Positions 17,199 through 27,373 of a DNA stretch of 64,000 nucleotides are shown here, one piece after another. A program made the translations under genes and the position numbers. Under the pieces are notes generated by a model. It made no database searches, was not told where the DNA came from, and saw only the letters and a program-made list of their open reading frames with translations. Positions within the stretch are counted from its first letter, which is position 1. The number at the start of each line of letters is the position of its first letter. The stretch lies in contig JAYTTF010000247.1 of assembly GCA_043745195.1 (NCBI GenBank), forward strand, positions 41,450-105,449, read 5' to 3'. Source of the DNA: JANXSF01 sp043745195 (lineage in GTDB: Bacteria; Acidobacteriota; Terriglobia; Bryobacterales; Bryobacteraceae).

Positions 17199-17675
17199 GT
17201 GCAAAGGGCAGGACATCAACGTCAACTTTTAGAAAAGGCCAGGGAGCGAGGGTATCTCGATACAGGCCGCAGACCGTTGAATGAACTTGAACTGGAGTTT
17301 GGCCGCTGGTGCTGGAAATTACGCCAACCTTTTGTAGTAGTGACACGGCAAAGTGTTTACTCCTGCTATTCCATTTTGCGATTGGACCTGTGCGGAACGC
17401 CGAATATGCTGAACAACGCGGGACGAAAGTGTATCCAAAAGCTGATGGAACAGTCCGGAGCTAAGCAAATAGGCGATTTCAACGAAGTGCAGGGCGTGTG
17501 GGGACATCTTGAAAAATCACTTGCCCCTACCATAGCGCGGGAAGTGTATAAAACCGCCACCACACTTGGATATTACCAACCCGATTTTGAACTGTACGAA
17601 AAAAGAGAGCAAGAATATGCCAAAAAGTTGGGGCTCCTAGCTCCCGCACGGATGGCGAAATCAGCAAAAGTTTAG
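17199..17675 (+). CDS. Hypothetical protein
   Basis: A 158-residue frame with a GTG start and no recognised domain. It contains ELEFGRWCWKLRQPFVVVTR, LRLDLCGTPNML and a charged C-terminal helix ELYEKREQEYAKKLG. No signal peptide or membrane segment is seen. The same frame is open from the galM TAG stop at 17165 onward, so a start nearer galM or a lost connection to it cannot be excluded. The amino-acid mix looks protein-like, and no other strong frame covers this stretch. It converges on the isomerase gene. Confidence 0.45.
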   Translation: MQRAGHQRQLLEKARERGYLDTGRRPLNELELEFGRWCWKLRQPFVVVTRQSVYSCYSILRLDLCGTPNMLNNAGRKCIQKLMEQSGAKQIGDFNEVQGVWGHLEKSLAPTIAREVYKTATTLGYYQPDFELYEKREQEYAKKLGLLAPARMAKSAKV

Positions 17676-17703
17676 AAGCTCCCGAGTTTGTTGGGCAGTC
17701 AAG

Positions 17704-18534
17704 CTAGGCTGTTAAGCTTTTAATTAGCCGCACACCCATTGCCATGTCCACCAACCGTTCCTGTTGGCTTTCCACTTCCCGCTCCACATTCAGCGGACCA
17801 GTAAATCCAATTTCCTTCAGCTTTGCAACAAAGCGTTGCATTCCAACTGCACCTTGTCCCAATGGCCGTTCTGTTCCTAATGCTCCAGGTACACCCTTAG
17901 GTGGCCAATCGCCATCTTTCGCGTGAACGGACATAACATGTTTGCCAAGAATCCCAAGCGCTTCAATTGGATCACCGCTGCCATATAGAATCATATTGGC
18001 CGGGTCGAAATTTATGCCCAGGTTCGGCCGGTTCACATCCTTGAAAAAATCAAGAAGCACTGCTGCCGGTTCCTGACCCGTCTCCAATACAAAGCTCTGA
18101 CCGTTCTTTGCGCAATGGTCACAAACACGGCGCACCAATTCCAGAACCTGAACGTAAATGGGATTCGTCTTATCTTCAGGCACGAATCCGGCATGACAGG
18201 CAACGCTTTTCACTCCGATGGCTGCCCCAAAATCGGCAACAGCAAATGTACGCGCTTCACGCTCAGCACGAGTGGATAGAGGCACAAAGCCTACCGTTCT
18301 TTCCACAGTTGGAATATCGGCATAGTCCTCTCCATTGTAGGCGCAAAACACCGTCACCAATGTGAACTGTTCTCGGTCCAAATCCGCTTTCCAGGAGGCT
18401 GAGGCACCATGCAAGGGATAGTCGCCGCCAACTCCAAGTTGACCACACCGGGCACCCATAGCCTTCATTTCATCTATCGAGTCGCGACCAGCCCACATCA
18501 TCACGCCAGCTTCTAGTGCATTTATTGTTGTCAT
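17704..18534 (-). CDS. Sugar phosphate isomerase/epimerase (TIM barrel)
   Basis: A 276-residue xylose-isomerase-like TIM barrel without a signal peptide. Ligand-bearing strands visible are VACHAGFVPED, FVLETGQEPA, LGINFDPANM and HVMSVHAKDGDW, and the protein ends GFTGPLNVEREVE. The Glu, Asp, His and Glu pattern matches the divalent metal site of IolE/hydroxypyruvate isomerase relatives. It lies 8 nt downstream of a Gfo/Idh/MocA oxidoreductase on the same strand. Such pairs handle cyclitols or oxidised sugars (for example through 3-keto intermediates). The actual substrate is unknown. Confidence 0.88.
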   Translation of the reverse strand: MTTINALEAGVMMWAGRDSIDEMKAMGARCGQLGVGGDYPLHGASASWKADLDREQFTLVTVFCAYNGEDYADIPTVERTVGFVPLSTRAEREARTFAVADFGAAIGVKSVACHAGFVPEDKTNPIYVQVLELVRRVCDHCAKNGQSFVLETGQEPAAVLLDFFKDVNRPNLGINFDPANMILYGSGDPIEALGILGKHVMSVHAKDGDWPPKGVPGALGTERPLGQGAVGMQRFVAKLKEIGFTGPLNVEREVESQQERLVDMAMGVRLIKSLTA

Positions 18535-18542
18535 TCGTTTCC

Positions 18543-19571
18543 TTATTTGTTCGCAAACATCAACCGCTCTCCGCCCTTGGCGCGAGATGCTTCCATCAAT
18601 CTTGTTAATGAAACCGCCATCGCTGATTGTTCTGGTGCGCAGACTTCAGGCCATCTGTTGCGCTGGCAGCAATCAATGAAATACTCCAGTTCAGCCTGAT
18701 ATCCGTCAATCGCAGGTTCAGCTAAAACTTCAGTTTCGCCATCCGCTTTGTACAACGTGGGCGGACGTCCCGCCGAACTATAATCCACAGTGCCGCCATC
18801 TGCTGAAACAGTATATTCCATTGAAAACGGGTACGATTTTCGATGATGCCAGCCGCCCGTGATCACCACATCGCTGATGGAATCATATTCCAGCGAGGCG
18901 GTAATTGTGTCCATGCCGCCCTCCAGGTTCACGTACCCTTGAGCTGAAACTGATTTCGGTGGACCAAATAAATGAAGGCACATATCCACATCGTGAATCA
19001 AAAGATCGAATACCCCACCACCACTTTTTGACGCATCAAACGCCCATTTCCCCCACGCCGGAGCCGCGCACCGCCGGCGAAACAAGGCTGAACGAACCTG
19101 TCCCAGTCCACCGTTTTGAAGTTGATCCCGCAGTAGTGTATAAGCGGGGAAAAAGCGAAGTACCTGTGCCACCATCAGAACTCGCTTCTGATTGCGAGCC
19201 TCATCAATCATTGCCTGGCATTGCGATGCATCCAGCGCCATCGGCTTTTCGACGAAGACATGTTTCCCTGCGCGCAAAGCTGCAATCGCAGCAGGCGCGT
19301 GCTGGTCACTGGGCAGGCAAAGATCAAGAGCATCCAAATCTGGATCAGCAATGGCTTCCTCGACGGATCTGTATTTGCGAACCTCAGAGAAATCGAACTT
19401 TTCTCCAGGCCCACCCAGATTCCCTTGAATGCTGCTGAGGTCCCCGGAAAGCTTTCCCTCGTCGCTGCTGACCACGGCAGCCAATTCCACTCCAGCAATA
19501 TTTCGCAACGCTTTCAGATGTGTGCTGCCCATGAAACCAAGGCCCGCCACACCTATCTTAATTTTCCGCAT
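18543..19571 (-). CDS. Gfo/Idh/MocA family NAD(P)-dependent oxidoreductase
   Basis: About 342 residues. The Rossmann start KIKIGVAGLGFMGSTHLKAL carries GxGxxG, and the signature VFVEKPMALDASQCQAMID has the catalytic EKP. The C-terminal half (GGGVFDLLIHDVDMCLHLFG) supplies the typical His/Asp of the substrate site. The family oxidises or reduces sugars and cyclitols with NAD(P). The ATG at 19571 is chosen; the open frame extends 30 codons further upstream, but that part runs through the divergent promoter region and lacks the fold. It is first in a two-gene operon with the isomerase. Confidence 0.93.
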   Translation of the reverse strand: MRKIKIGVAGLGFMGSTHLKALRNIAGVELAAVVSSDEGKLSGDLSSIQGNLGGPGEKFDFSEVRKYRSVEEAIADPDLDALDLCLPSDQHAPAAIAALRAGKHVFVEKPMALDASQCQAMIDEARNQKRVLMVAQVLRFFPAYTLLRDQLQNGGLGQVRSALFRRRCAAPAWGKWAFDASKSGGGVFDLLIHDVDMCLHLFGPPKSVSAQGYVNLEGGMDTITASLEYDSISDVVITGGWHHRKSYPFSMEYTVSADGGTVDYSSAGRPPTLYKADGETEVLAEPAIDGYQAELEYFIDCCQRNRWPEVCAPEQSAMAVSLTRLMEASRAKGGERLMFANK

Positions 19572-19645
19572 CTTTAAAAGAATACGCTTCCTTTGACTCA
19601 GATGCCAGTTTTCCCGGCCCAACAAGTGATATAAAGGACAAACAA

Positions 19646-20608
19646 ATGATCGTTCAAACAATAATTCGACAGCTTCTATTTTGCAGCCTTGCGCTGCCCA
19701 TCCTTGCTGGCCCTACAATTTCCATTCTCACAACAGACGGCCGGATGATTGAAGGGGAAGTCTCCAATCGCAAGGTAACTGTCCGCACAGCAGGACAGGT
19801 TCGAGACTTGCAGCTCGACCGCATTCTTTCCATTCACACTGCCACGCCCCCAACATCAATGGAAAATGAACAAATTGCGAAGTCGATCCAATCTCTCCAG
19901 GGGACAGACCGCAAGGAGCAGGATTTGGCAGTGGAGACGATTAGTAACATTGGCTTTGTTGCCATGACGTCTTTGCTCAAAGCTTACAAAGACACCGATC
20001 AACATGAACCCAAACCCCTGTATCGCCTGTTTGATCGCCTCATTCCAACGGGAGCCGACAGCCTGGACCGTTCCCTCAGTGTGATTCGTCTAGTGGGAGG
20101 AGAGGTGCTACGCGGCAACATTGTGGATGCAAAGTTTCAGATGGCCGGTGGCAATATCGGCATCGAACAAGTGCGCAGACTAGCCGTGAGGCAGAAGCTT
20201 ATTACGAAGAAGTACAATGTGCATTCCTTGCGGCACTCCACTCAAATTGAATATCTGGATTCCGGCGTAATGCTTACTAGCGGATCAACGGTTGCGGCCA
20301 AATCTCGAGGGGTTGTTCGGCTTAGCTGGGATGTGGACGGTTGGGCATCAGATGCCGATGGAATAAAAGTTCCCGGCCCCAATTACAAAACAAATCTTGT
20401 GGACGGCTTCCCGTTTGGTGGTCTAGTTGGGCGTGTTGGTGCGACAGGAGATGTTTGGATGGCTGGTGTCGATTTGAAGAAAAAAACTCTACCGTTTGGC
20501 CGCCTCTACTTTGCCGTCAACGACAACAAGCATTGGCAGAATAATATTGGAGGTTTCCAGATGGAACTCAATGTTACCGATGCCTATGATATTGGCGCCC
20601 CCCAATAG
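19646..20608 (+). CDS. Exported protein with C-terminal LecA-like (PA-IL) galactose-binding domain
   Basis: A 320-residue protein with a signal peptide (about 1-21, ending LAG). Two copies of a small beta motif are seen: TISILTTDGRMIEGEVSNRKV near the start and LSVIRLVGGEVLRGNIVDA near 145. The C-terminal 90 residues (FPFGGLVGRVGATGDVWMAG, then LYFAVNDN, then NIGGFQMELNV) resemble the galactophilic lectin LecA/PA-IL, including the Asn-Asp calcium/sugar loop. It may bind galactosides or present at the cell surface. The middle is unassigned. It is divergent from the oxidoreductase and convergent with pheA (3-nt gap). Confidence 0.7.
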   Translation: MIVQTIIRQLLFCSLALPILAGPTISILTTDGRMIEGEVSNRKVTVRTAGQVRDLQLDRILSIHTATPPTSMENEQIAKSIQSLQGTDRKEQDLAVETISNIGFVAMTSLLKAYKDTDQHEPKPLYRLFDRLIPTGADSLDRSLSVIRLVGGEVLRGNIVDAKFQMAGGNIGIEQVRRLAVRQKLITKKYNVHSLRHSTQIEYLDSGVMLTSGSTVAAKSRGVVRLSWDVDGWASDADGIKVPGPNYKTNLVDGFPFGGLVGRVGATGDVWMAGVDLKKKTLPFGRLYFAVNDNKHWQNNIGGFQMELNVTDAYDIGAPQ

Positions 20609-20611
20609 CTT

Positions 20612-21451
20612 TTACACCGAACGCGGGTAACTTCCAAGGATCTTTAGCATGTCCGCCATCTCTTCCAAATGCGCCAAAGCCTTGCGGGGGACCGGATCAG
20701 ACGCCTTGCCTAGAAAATCCAGATAATACAGATATTCGTAAGGCTTGCCCGCAAGTGGACGAGACTCAATTTTTGACAAGCTCAAATCCCGAAGTGCAAA
20801 TGCGCTTAATGCTCGAAACAGCGATCCTGGTTTGTTGGGAGTGGTGAAAACAAGAGAAGTCTTCCAGCCAGCTTTGCCAGCTACTCCGGGCTTAGAACCA
20901 TGGCGACGCAAATGAAAGAAACGCGTGAAATTTTGCCGATCGTCTTCAATCGCTCGCCGTAAGATATGCCCGCCATATTGTTCGGCGGCAATTTTGGATG
21001 CAATGGCTGCTGCTCCGATAGGTCGTTCTTCCATGATCATTTTGACGCTGCCGGCGGTGTCGTAAAACGGCACTCGATCCAATTGCTTGTTGGCTGCGAA
21101 AAACTTCAAGCATTGATTCAAGGCCACAGGGTGTGAATAAACTTTTCGAATATCGGAGAACTTCACTCCAGGCGCGGCGATCAGATTGTGTACAATGCGA
21201 ACCTGAGTTTCTGCAATAATTTCCAAACCGTACTTTAGTAGATTGTCGTAGTTTTCATGAATGGAACCATGCAAGGTATTTTCAATGGGAATCACCGCCG
21301 CATCCACCTTACCGGAAGCCAACTGTTCGAAAACTAAATCGAAGCGGATGCATGGAACCACCTTGACGCTTTCACCCAAAAGCTGACGGGCGGCCACTTG
21401 GCTGAATGCACCCAATTCGCCCTGAAATGCTGCTCTAACGCCTTTCTTCAT
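20612..21451 (-). CDS. pheA: Prephenate dehydratase
   Basis: Converts prephenate to phenylpyruvate in phenylalanine synthesis. The PDT domain (AAFQGELGAFSQVAA; DAAVIPIENTLHGSIHENYD; catalytic NFTRFFHL) is followed by a regulatory ACT domain (SLVFTTPNKPGSLFRALSAF) with the phenylalanine-binding ESRP motif. There is no chorismate mutase part, so it is the monofunctional type of about 279 residues. The ATG at 21451 is chosen over an upstream TTG at 21472 that overlaps ubiX. It starts 2 nt after the ubiX stop and is probably co-transcribed. Confidence 0.95.
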   Translation of the reverse strand: MKKGVRAAFQGELGAFSQVAARQLLGESVKVVPCIRFDLVFEQLASGKVDAAVIPIENTLHGSIHENYDNLLKYGLEIIAETQVRIVHNLIAAPGVKFSDIRKVYSHPVALNQCLKFFAANKQLDRVPFYDTAGSVKMIMEERPIGAAAIASKIAAEQYGGHILRRAIEDDRQNFTRFFHLRRHGSKPGVAGKAGWKTSLVFTTPNKPGSLFRALSAFALRDLSLSKIESRPLAGKPYEYLYYLDFLGKASDPVPRKALAHLEEMADMLKILGSYPRSV

Positions 21452-21453
21452 TC

Positions 21454-22017
21454 CTATTTGCCCCCACTCCAACGCTTGGCATCACTGGCTGGAAGTCCAA
21501 TCAAGTCCATTACTCGCTCCACGCTGGAATCCACCAGATCCATGATTGTTTCTGGTTTGTTGTAGAAACCAGGGATTGGAGGCGCTACAATCGCGCCCAT
21601 TTCCGCAAGGCTGGTCATCGTTCGCAAGTGTCCTAAGTGGAAGGGTGTTTCCCTCACCATCAAGATCAACTTTCTTCGTTCCTTAAGCACCACATCCGCT
21701 GCGCGGATCAATAAATTGGAACTGATGCCACATGCGATTGCCGACATAGTGTGCACCGAACATGGCGCAATAATCATGCCGTCCGTTTGAAAGCTCCCGC
21801 TCGCCAACTGGCTGCCAACGTCTTCCACTGGGTAAGAAAAATCAGCTAATTGCTTAAACTCTTGAAGGGATTTTCCAAGTTCTATGTACGCGGTTCTTTC
21901 TGCGGAGCGAGTCATTACCAGATGCGTTTCTGCCGTGGTTGTAGCCCGCAACTTTTCAAGAAGTCGAAACCCATAAATAATGCCACTTGCACCACTGATT
22001 CCCACCACAATACGCAA
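21454..22017 (-). CDS. ubiX: Flavin prenyltransferase UbiX
   Basis: A 187-residue flavoprotein that attaches a dimethylallyl group to FMN to make the prenylated cofactor of UbiD decarboxylases. Visible motifs are VVGISGASGIIYGFRLLEKL, IIAPCSVHTMSAIACGISSN, ERRKLILMVRETPFHLGHLR and PPIPGFYNKPETI, all typical. No ubiD lies in the window. It precedes pheA with a 2-nt gap. The region upstream (22018-22152) is AT-rich and holds divergent promoters toward the XRE regulator. Confidence 0.95.
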   Translation of the reverse strand: MRIVVGISGASGIIYGFRLLEKLRATTTAETHLVMTRSAERTAYIELGKSLQEFKQLADFSYPVEDVGSQLASGSFQTDGMIIAPCSVHTMSAIACGISSNLLIRAADVVLKERRKLILMVRETPFHLGHLRTMTSLAEMGAIVAPPIPGFYNKPETIMDLVDSSVERVMDLIGLPASDAKRWSGGK

Positions 22018-22152
22018 AATTAAGACCTCTTATCTATTATAAATTTGATTTGAATTGATGCTTGCTATAGACTTATACTGCTCGATATACTCAAGCGAAA
22101 CTCCGTCCATATATGACTCTTGCCGCTCCAACAGAATCGGGTTCATCATAGC

Positions 22153-22935
22153 ATGGAGGACGCAGGCCATAAACTCAAACGTGTTCGCGAAAAACTGAAT
22201 CTACGCTTTCGAGAAGTAGAAGAGGCCAGCCAACAGATTGCTAATAAGCAGAACAACGACGAATTCCTTGTGGCGATTTCGCGCTTGTCCGATATTGAAA
22301 ATCGTGCCACTGTACCTTCTATTTTCCGGATCTACAGCCTCTGCTCCATTTACCGGTTGAATTTTGTAGAAGTTCTGAAGTGGTACGGCGTCGATCTTTC
22401 ACAATCCGCCGCCGATTCATTGCTGACTCCGAAACAAGCAACGCACCCATCAGACGTTTTTACCGATCCGAGTGCAATAGCTGACATTCCCACGTCCTTT
22501 GACCCTGGCTTGAACCTCAGTCAAACCACATACCTCAGCCGTATGATTGAAAAATGGGGGATTTTCCCATTGGAAATGTTTCAAAATCTGGACTTGAAGA
22601 CGAAGCGCTATGCATTCATCGGATCGGAAGATTGGTTCATGTATCCGCTGCTTCGGCCAACATCGTTGGTGTTGATTGACGAAACAAAGCGCAAACCCTC
22701 AGCTGGTGGTTGGAGCAGCGAATTTGACAGACCGATTTATTTTTTTGAACATCAGGAAGGCTACTCCTGCTCCTGGTGCAGCATAGCTGAAAAGCAACTG
22801 ATCCTGGTTCCTCATCCAGCTTCGCTTTGCAAAACCAAGCTCTATAATTACCCGGATGACATTACGGTTATCGGACAAGTGACCGGGGTTGCAATGTGGT
22901 TAGATGAATTCATTGGCGGGCGCGTTCGGTCTTAA
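22153..22935 (+). CDS. XRE-family (helix-turn-helix) transcriptional regulator
   Basis: About 260 residues. The N-terminus, GHKLKRVREKLNLRFREVEE followed by ISRLSDIENRATVPSIFRIY, is a Cro/C1-type HTH. The remaining 170 residues carry no domain I recognise but contain KWGIFPLEMFQ, ALIGSEDW-like segments and SCSWCSIAEKQLILVPHP, and may sense a ligand. The ATG at 22153 is chosen; a TTG at 22120 is an alternative. It is divergent from ubiX and converges on a small unknown gene with a 26-nt overlap. Targets are unknown. Confidence 0.8.
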   Translation: MEDAGHKLKRVREKLNLRFREVEEASQQIANKQNNDEFLVAISRLSDIENRATVPSIFRIYSLCSIYRLNFVEVLKWYGVDLSQSAADSLLTPKQATHPSDVFTDPSAIADIPTSFDPGLNLSQTTYLSRMIEKWGIFPLEMFQNLDLKTKRYAFIGSEDWFMYPLLRPTSLVLIDETKRKPSAGGWSSEFDRPIYFFEHQEGYSCSWCSIAEKQLILVPHPASLCKTKLYNYPDDITVIGQVTGVAMWLDEFIGGRVRS

Positions 22936-23311
22936 GAATGTTTAGGACTTGTTTCAGATCATCACTGAACATTTGTTTTTCAGGCGCTCTGCAATTTTGT
23001 GGTATTAACTCCTTGAAGCAAGTTCTTTTAAACCAAGAATCAGTGCCATCTCTTACCGTTGAAAGGTAAACTTCCAAATCCTTTTTCTGTTCCTTCATTC
23101 CGCACGTCAGCCATTCTTGAAACGATTCCTGGTGACTTATCTTCAAAGTTTTTTCTGCATCCTTTTCACCAAAGGCAATAGCTAATCCATAATGTTCATA
23201 CATGCCAGTTTCCTCATTTCGCAAATTGGCTAAGTAAACGATTTTCCCAAATAGCGAGGGAATTGCCGCAAGAGTGTAGAAACGCAGATCTTCAATTGGA
23301 GTCCGGATCAT
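22910..23311 (-). CDS. Hypothetical protein
   Basis: A 133-residue protein with no recognised domain, signal peptide or membrane span. The sequence is well folded in appearance: LRFYTLAAIPSLFGKIVYLA, YEHYGLAIAFGEKDAEKTL and DLKQVLNILKTER. It lies 4 nt downstream of the M20 peptidase on the same strand, so it may be co-transcribed with it. Its 3' end overlaps the convergent XRE gene by 26 nt. Confidence 0.65.
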   Translation of the reverse strand: MIRTPIEDLRFYTLAAIPSLFGKIVYLANLRNEETGMYEHYGLAIAFGEKDAEKTLKISHQESFQEWLTCGMKEQKKDLEVYLSTVRDGTDSWFKRTCFKELIPQNCRAPEKQMFSDDLKQVLNILKTERARQ

Positions 23312-23315
23312 TGAG

Positions 23316-24677
23316 TTATTTGGCGTTTGCTGCTTCTTTCAAAAAAAGCTCTACCGCTTCAATTCCGCAGAAAAAGTTGGGGAGATGCAGCTTTTCATTC
23401 GGAGCGTGCAAATTGTCGTCAGGCAATCCGAATCCCATCAAGACGCATGGCAGACCCAATTCCTTCTGCAATAGTCCCACAACCGGAATAGATCCACCCG
23501 AGCGGATAAAGACTGTCTTATTGCCAAACACTTTTTCCATGGCAACCGAAGCTGCTTCAATAAATGGGTTCGCTGTATCCACCACACAAGGCGGTGCGCC
23601 GTGTATAAGTTTCCATTCTGCGTTGACTCCTGGCGGACACACTTCCTGAACTTTTTCGGCAAGCTGCCGATTTGCGATTTCCGGATCTTGATTCGGCACC
23701 AGCCGCATACTGATCTTTGCCACGGCCTTTGCAGGAATCACGGTCTTCGCGCCATCTCCAATGAAACCGCCACGAATACCATGAACCTCAAATGTTGGCC
23801 GAGCCCACGTTCTTTCCAACACTCCGATCCCTGCTTCCCCAGTCAATTCCTTTGATCCAACTTCTTTCACTCGATATTGTTCCTCGTCAAACGGCAGCCT
23901 GGCCCAAGCATCACGCTCAGCAGCAGTAGGCGGCTGCACGGCCGCGTAAAATTCCGGAATGTTAATCTTCCCGTCACGACCCTTAATGGCCCCAATAATC
24001 TCCGCCATAGCCTGCAAAGGATTCGGTGCCGCACCGCCATAAACTCCGGAATGCAAATCCTGCGCCGCTCCTGTGACGTGTAACTCTCCGTAGATAATCC
24101 CTCGCAGACCCACACAAATTGTAGGCAGTTCCGGTGCGAACATTTCCGAATCGCAAATAATCGCAGCATCCGCTTTCAGGAGCGCAGGTTTCGACTTAAC
24201 GAACGCCTCAATCGCCGCGCCGCCAACTTCTTCTTCGCCCTCAATCAGAAATCGGACATTCACCGGAAGCTTACCAGCGCTCTTCATCGTCCGCGCCACT
24301 GCCTCCATCAAGATCAAGGTTTGCCCTTTATCATCGGTGGCACCACGGGCGTAGATGTTGTTATCGCGCACGGTGGGTTCAAAAGCAGGGGAGACCCATT
24401 CGTCCAAAGGTTCAGGGGGCTGAACATCGTAATGGCCGTAAAATAGCAGAGTTGGTTTCCCCGGCGCACCCAACCATTCGCCATAAACCATGGGATGACC
24501 CGCGCCCGGCATCAAGTGGACATCTGCCAAGCCTGCACTGCGAAGTTTACCTGCCACGAATTCCGCAGCGCGCAAAATATCAGCCTTGTGTGCCGGGTCA
24601 GTGCTGACGCTGGGAATCCGCAAAAAGTCCTTCAACGTCTCCAACAGCGATTGTTTTTCCAATTCAGAGATTGACAT
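23316..24677 (-). CDS. M20-family dipeptidase/metallopeptidase
   Basis: About 453 residues. The M20 di-zinc peptidase motifs are present: LLFYGHYDVQPPE (metal His and catalytic Asp), NIYARGATDDKGQ (bridging Asp) and FLIEGEEEVGG (catalytic Glu and metal Glu). The dimerisation domain follows. Family members hydrolyse dipeptides or acylated amino acids in the cytoplasm. The ATG at 24677 is chosen; the frame stays open 24 codons upstream, but that part overlaps the divergent DUF255 gene. Only 24 nt separate the two divergent starts. Confidence 0.92.
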   Translation of the reverse strand: MSISELEKQSLLETLKDFLRIPSVSTDPAHKADILRAAEFVAGKLRSAGLADVHLMPGAGHPMVYGEWLGAPGKPTLLFYGHYDVQPPEPLDEWVSPAFEPTVRDNNIYARGATDDKGQTLILMEAVARTMKSAGKLPVNVRFLIEGEEEVGGAAIEAFVKSKPALLKADAAIICDSEMFAPELPTICVGLRGIIYGELHVTGAAQDLHSGVYGGAAPNPLQAMAEIIGAIKGRDGKINIPEFYAAVQPPTAAERDAWARLPFDEEQYRVKEVGSKELTGEAGIGVLERTWARPTFEVHGIRGGFIGDGAKTVIPAKAVAKISMRLVPNQDPEIANRQLAEKVQEVCPPGVNAEWKLIHGAPPCVVDTANPFIEAASVAMEKVFGNKTVFIRSGGSIPVVGLLQKELGLPCVLMGFGLPDDNLHAPNEKLHLPNFFCGIEAVELFLKEAANAK

Positions 24678-24701
24678 GGGTGAAATGCGATTATAGAGGA
24701 A

Positions 24702-26765
<2,064 letters not shown>

Positions 26766-26797
26766 AAGTCACCGAACAATTTTCAACTGGAGAAACC

Positions 26798-27310
26798 ATG
26801 GAAAGACCTGGAGCTACAACTATGAAAGGCGGTCCACTGACGTTGATTGGACCTGAATTGAAGAAGGGCGATAAAGCCCCTGATTTTGCAGCCGTAGATA
26901 CGGGATTGAAGCCAGTGGATTTGGCCAAAACTGGCGAAGGCGTAAGAATTTTCAGCGTAGTCCCTTCGCTCGATACCCCGGTTTGCGATATGCAAACGCG
27001 CCGATTTAACGAAGAAGCAGCCAAGTTGCCAAACGTAAAAATCTTTACCGTAAGCATGGACCTCCCCTTCGCTATGAAGCGTTGGTGCGGTGCAATGGGC
27101 GTGGACAAAGTGGAAATGCTTTCTGATCACAAAACCGGCTCTTTCGGTGAAAGCTATGGAACGTTGATCAAGGAATTACGCATTGAAAGCCGTGCGATTT
27201 TTGTCGTCGACAAGGACAACAATCTTTGCCACGTGGAGTACGTGAAAGAAGTAGCCGATCATCCAAACTACGATGCAGCGTTGGAGGCAGCAAAGTCCGT
27301 ATCCAATTAA
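26798..27310 (+). CDS. tpx: Thiol peroxidase (Tpx-type peroxiredoxin)
   Basis: A 170-residue atypical 2-Cys peroxiredoxin that reduces peroxides with electrons from thioredoxin. The peroxidatic Cys is in PSLDTPVCDMQTRRFNEEAA and the resolving Cys in AMKRWCGAMG, as in Tpx. The N-terminus MKGGPLTLIGPELKKGDKAPDF is typical. The start at 26798 has a GGAG ribosome site; the in-frame ATG at 26822 matches the usual Tpx N-terminus and is an alternative. It follows the DUF255 gene in the same direction and ends before a strong hairpin. Confidence 0.96.
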   Translation: MERPGATTMKGGPLTLIGPELKKGDKAPDFAAVDTGLKPVDLAKTGEGVRIFSVVPSLDTPVCDMQTRRFNEEAAKLPNVKIFTVSMDLPFAMKRWCGAMGVDKVEMLSDHKTGSFGESYGTLIKELRIESRAIFVVDKDNNLCHVEYVKEVADHPNYDAALEAAKSVSN

Positions 27311-27334
27311 ATAATTAAGTTAAGTAGTAATGAA

Positions 27335-27360
27335 CCGGGCAGATCCCGCAATCTGCCCGG
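27335..27360. terminator. Hairpin between convergent tpx and rsgA
   Basis: CCGGGCAGAT (27335-27344), 6-nt loop, ATCTGCCCGG (27351-27360): a perfect 10-bp stem placed between two convergent genes. Neither side has a long T-run, so it may need Rho or serve both strands weakly. Confidence 0.65.
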
Positions 27361-27373
27361 TCCCCGTTTCCCT

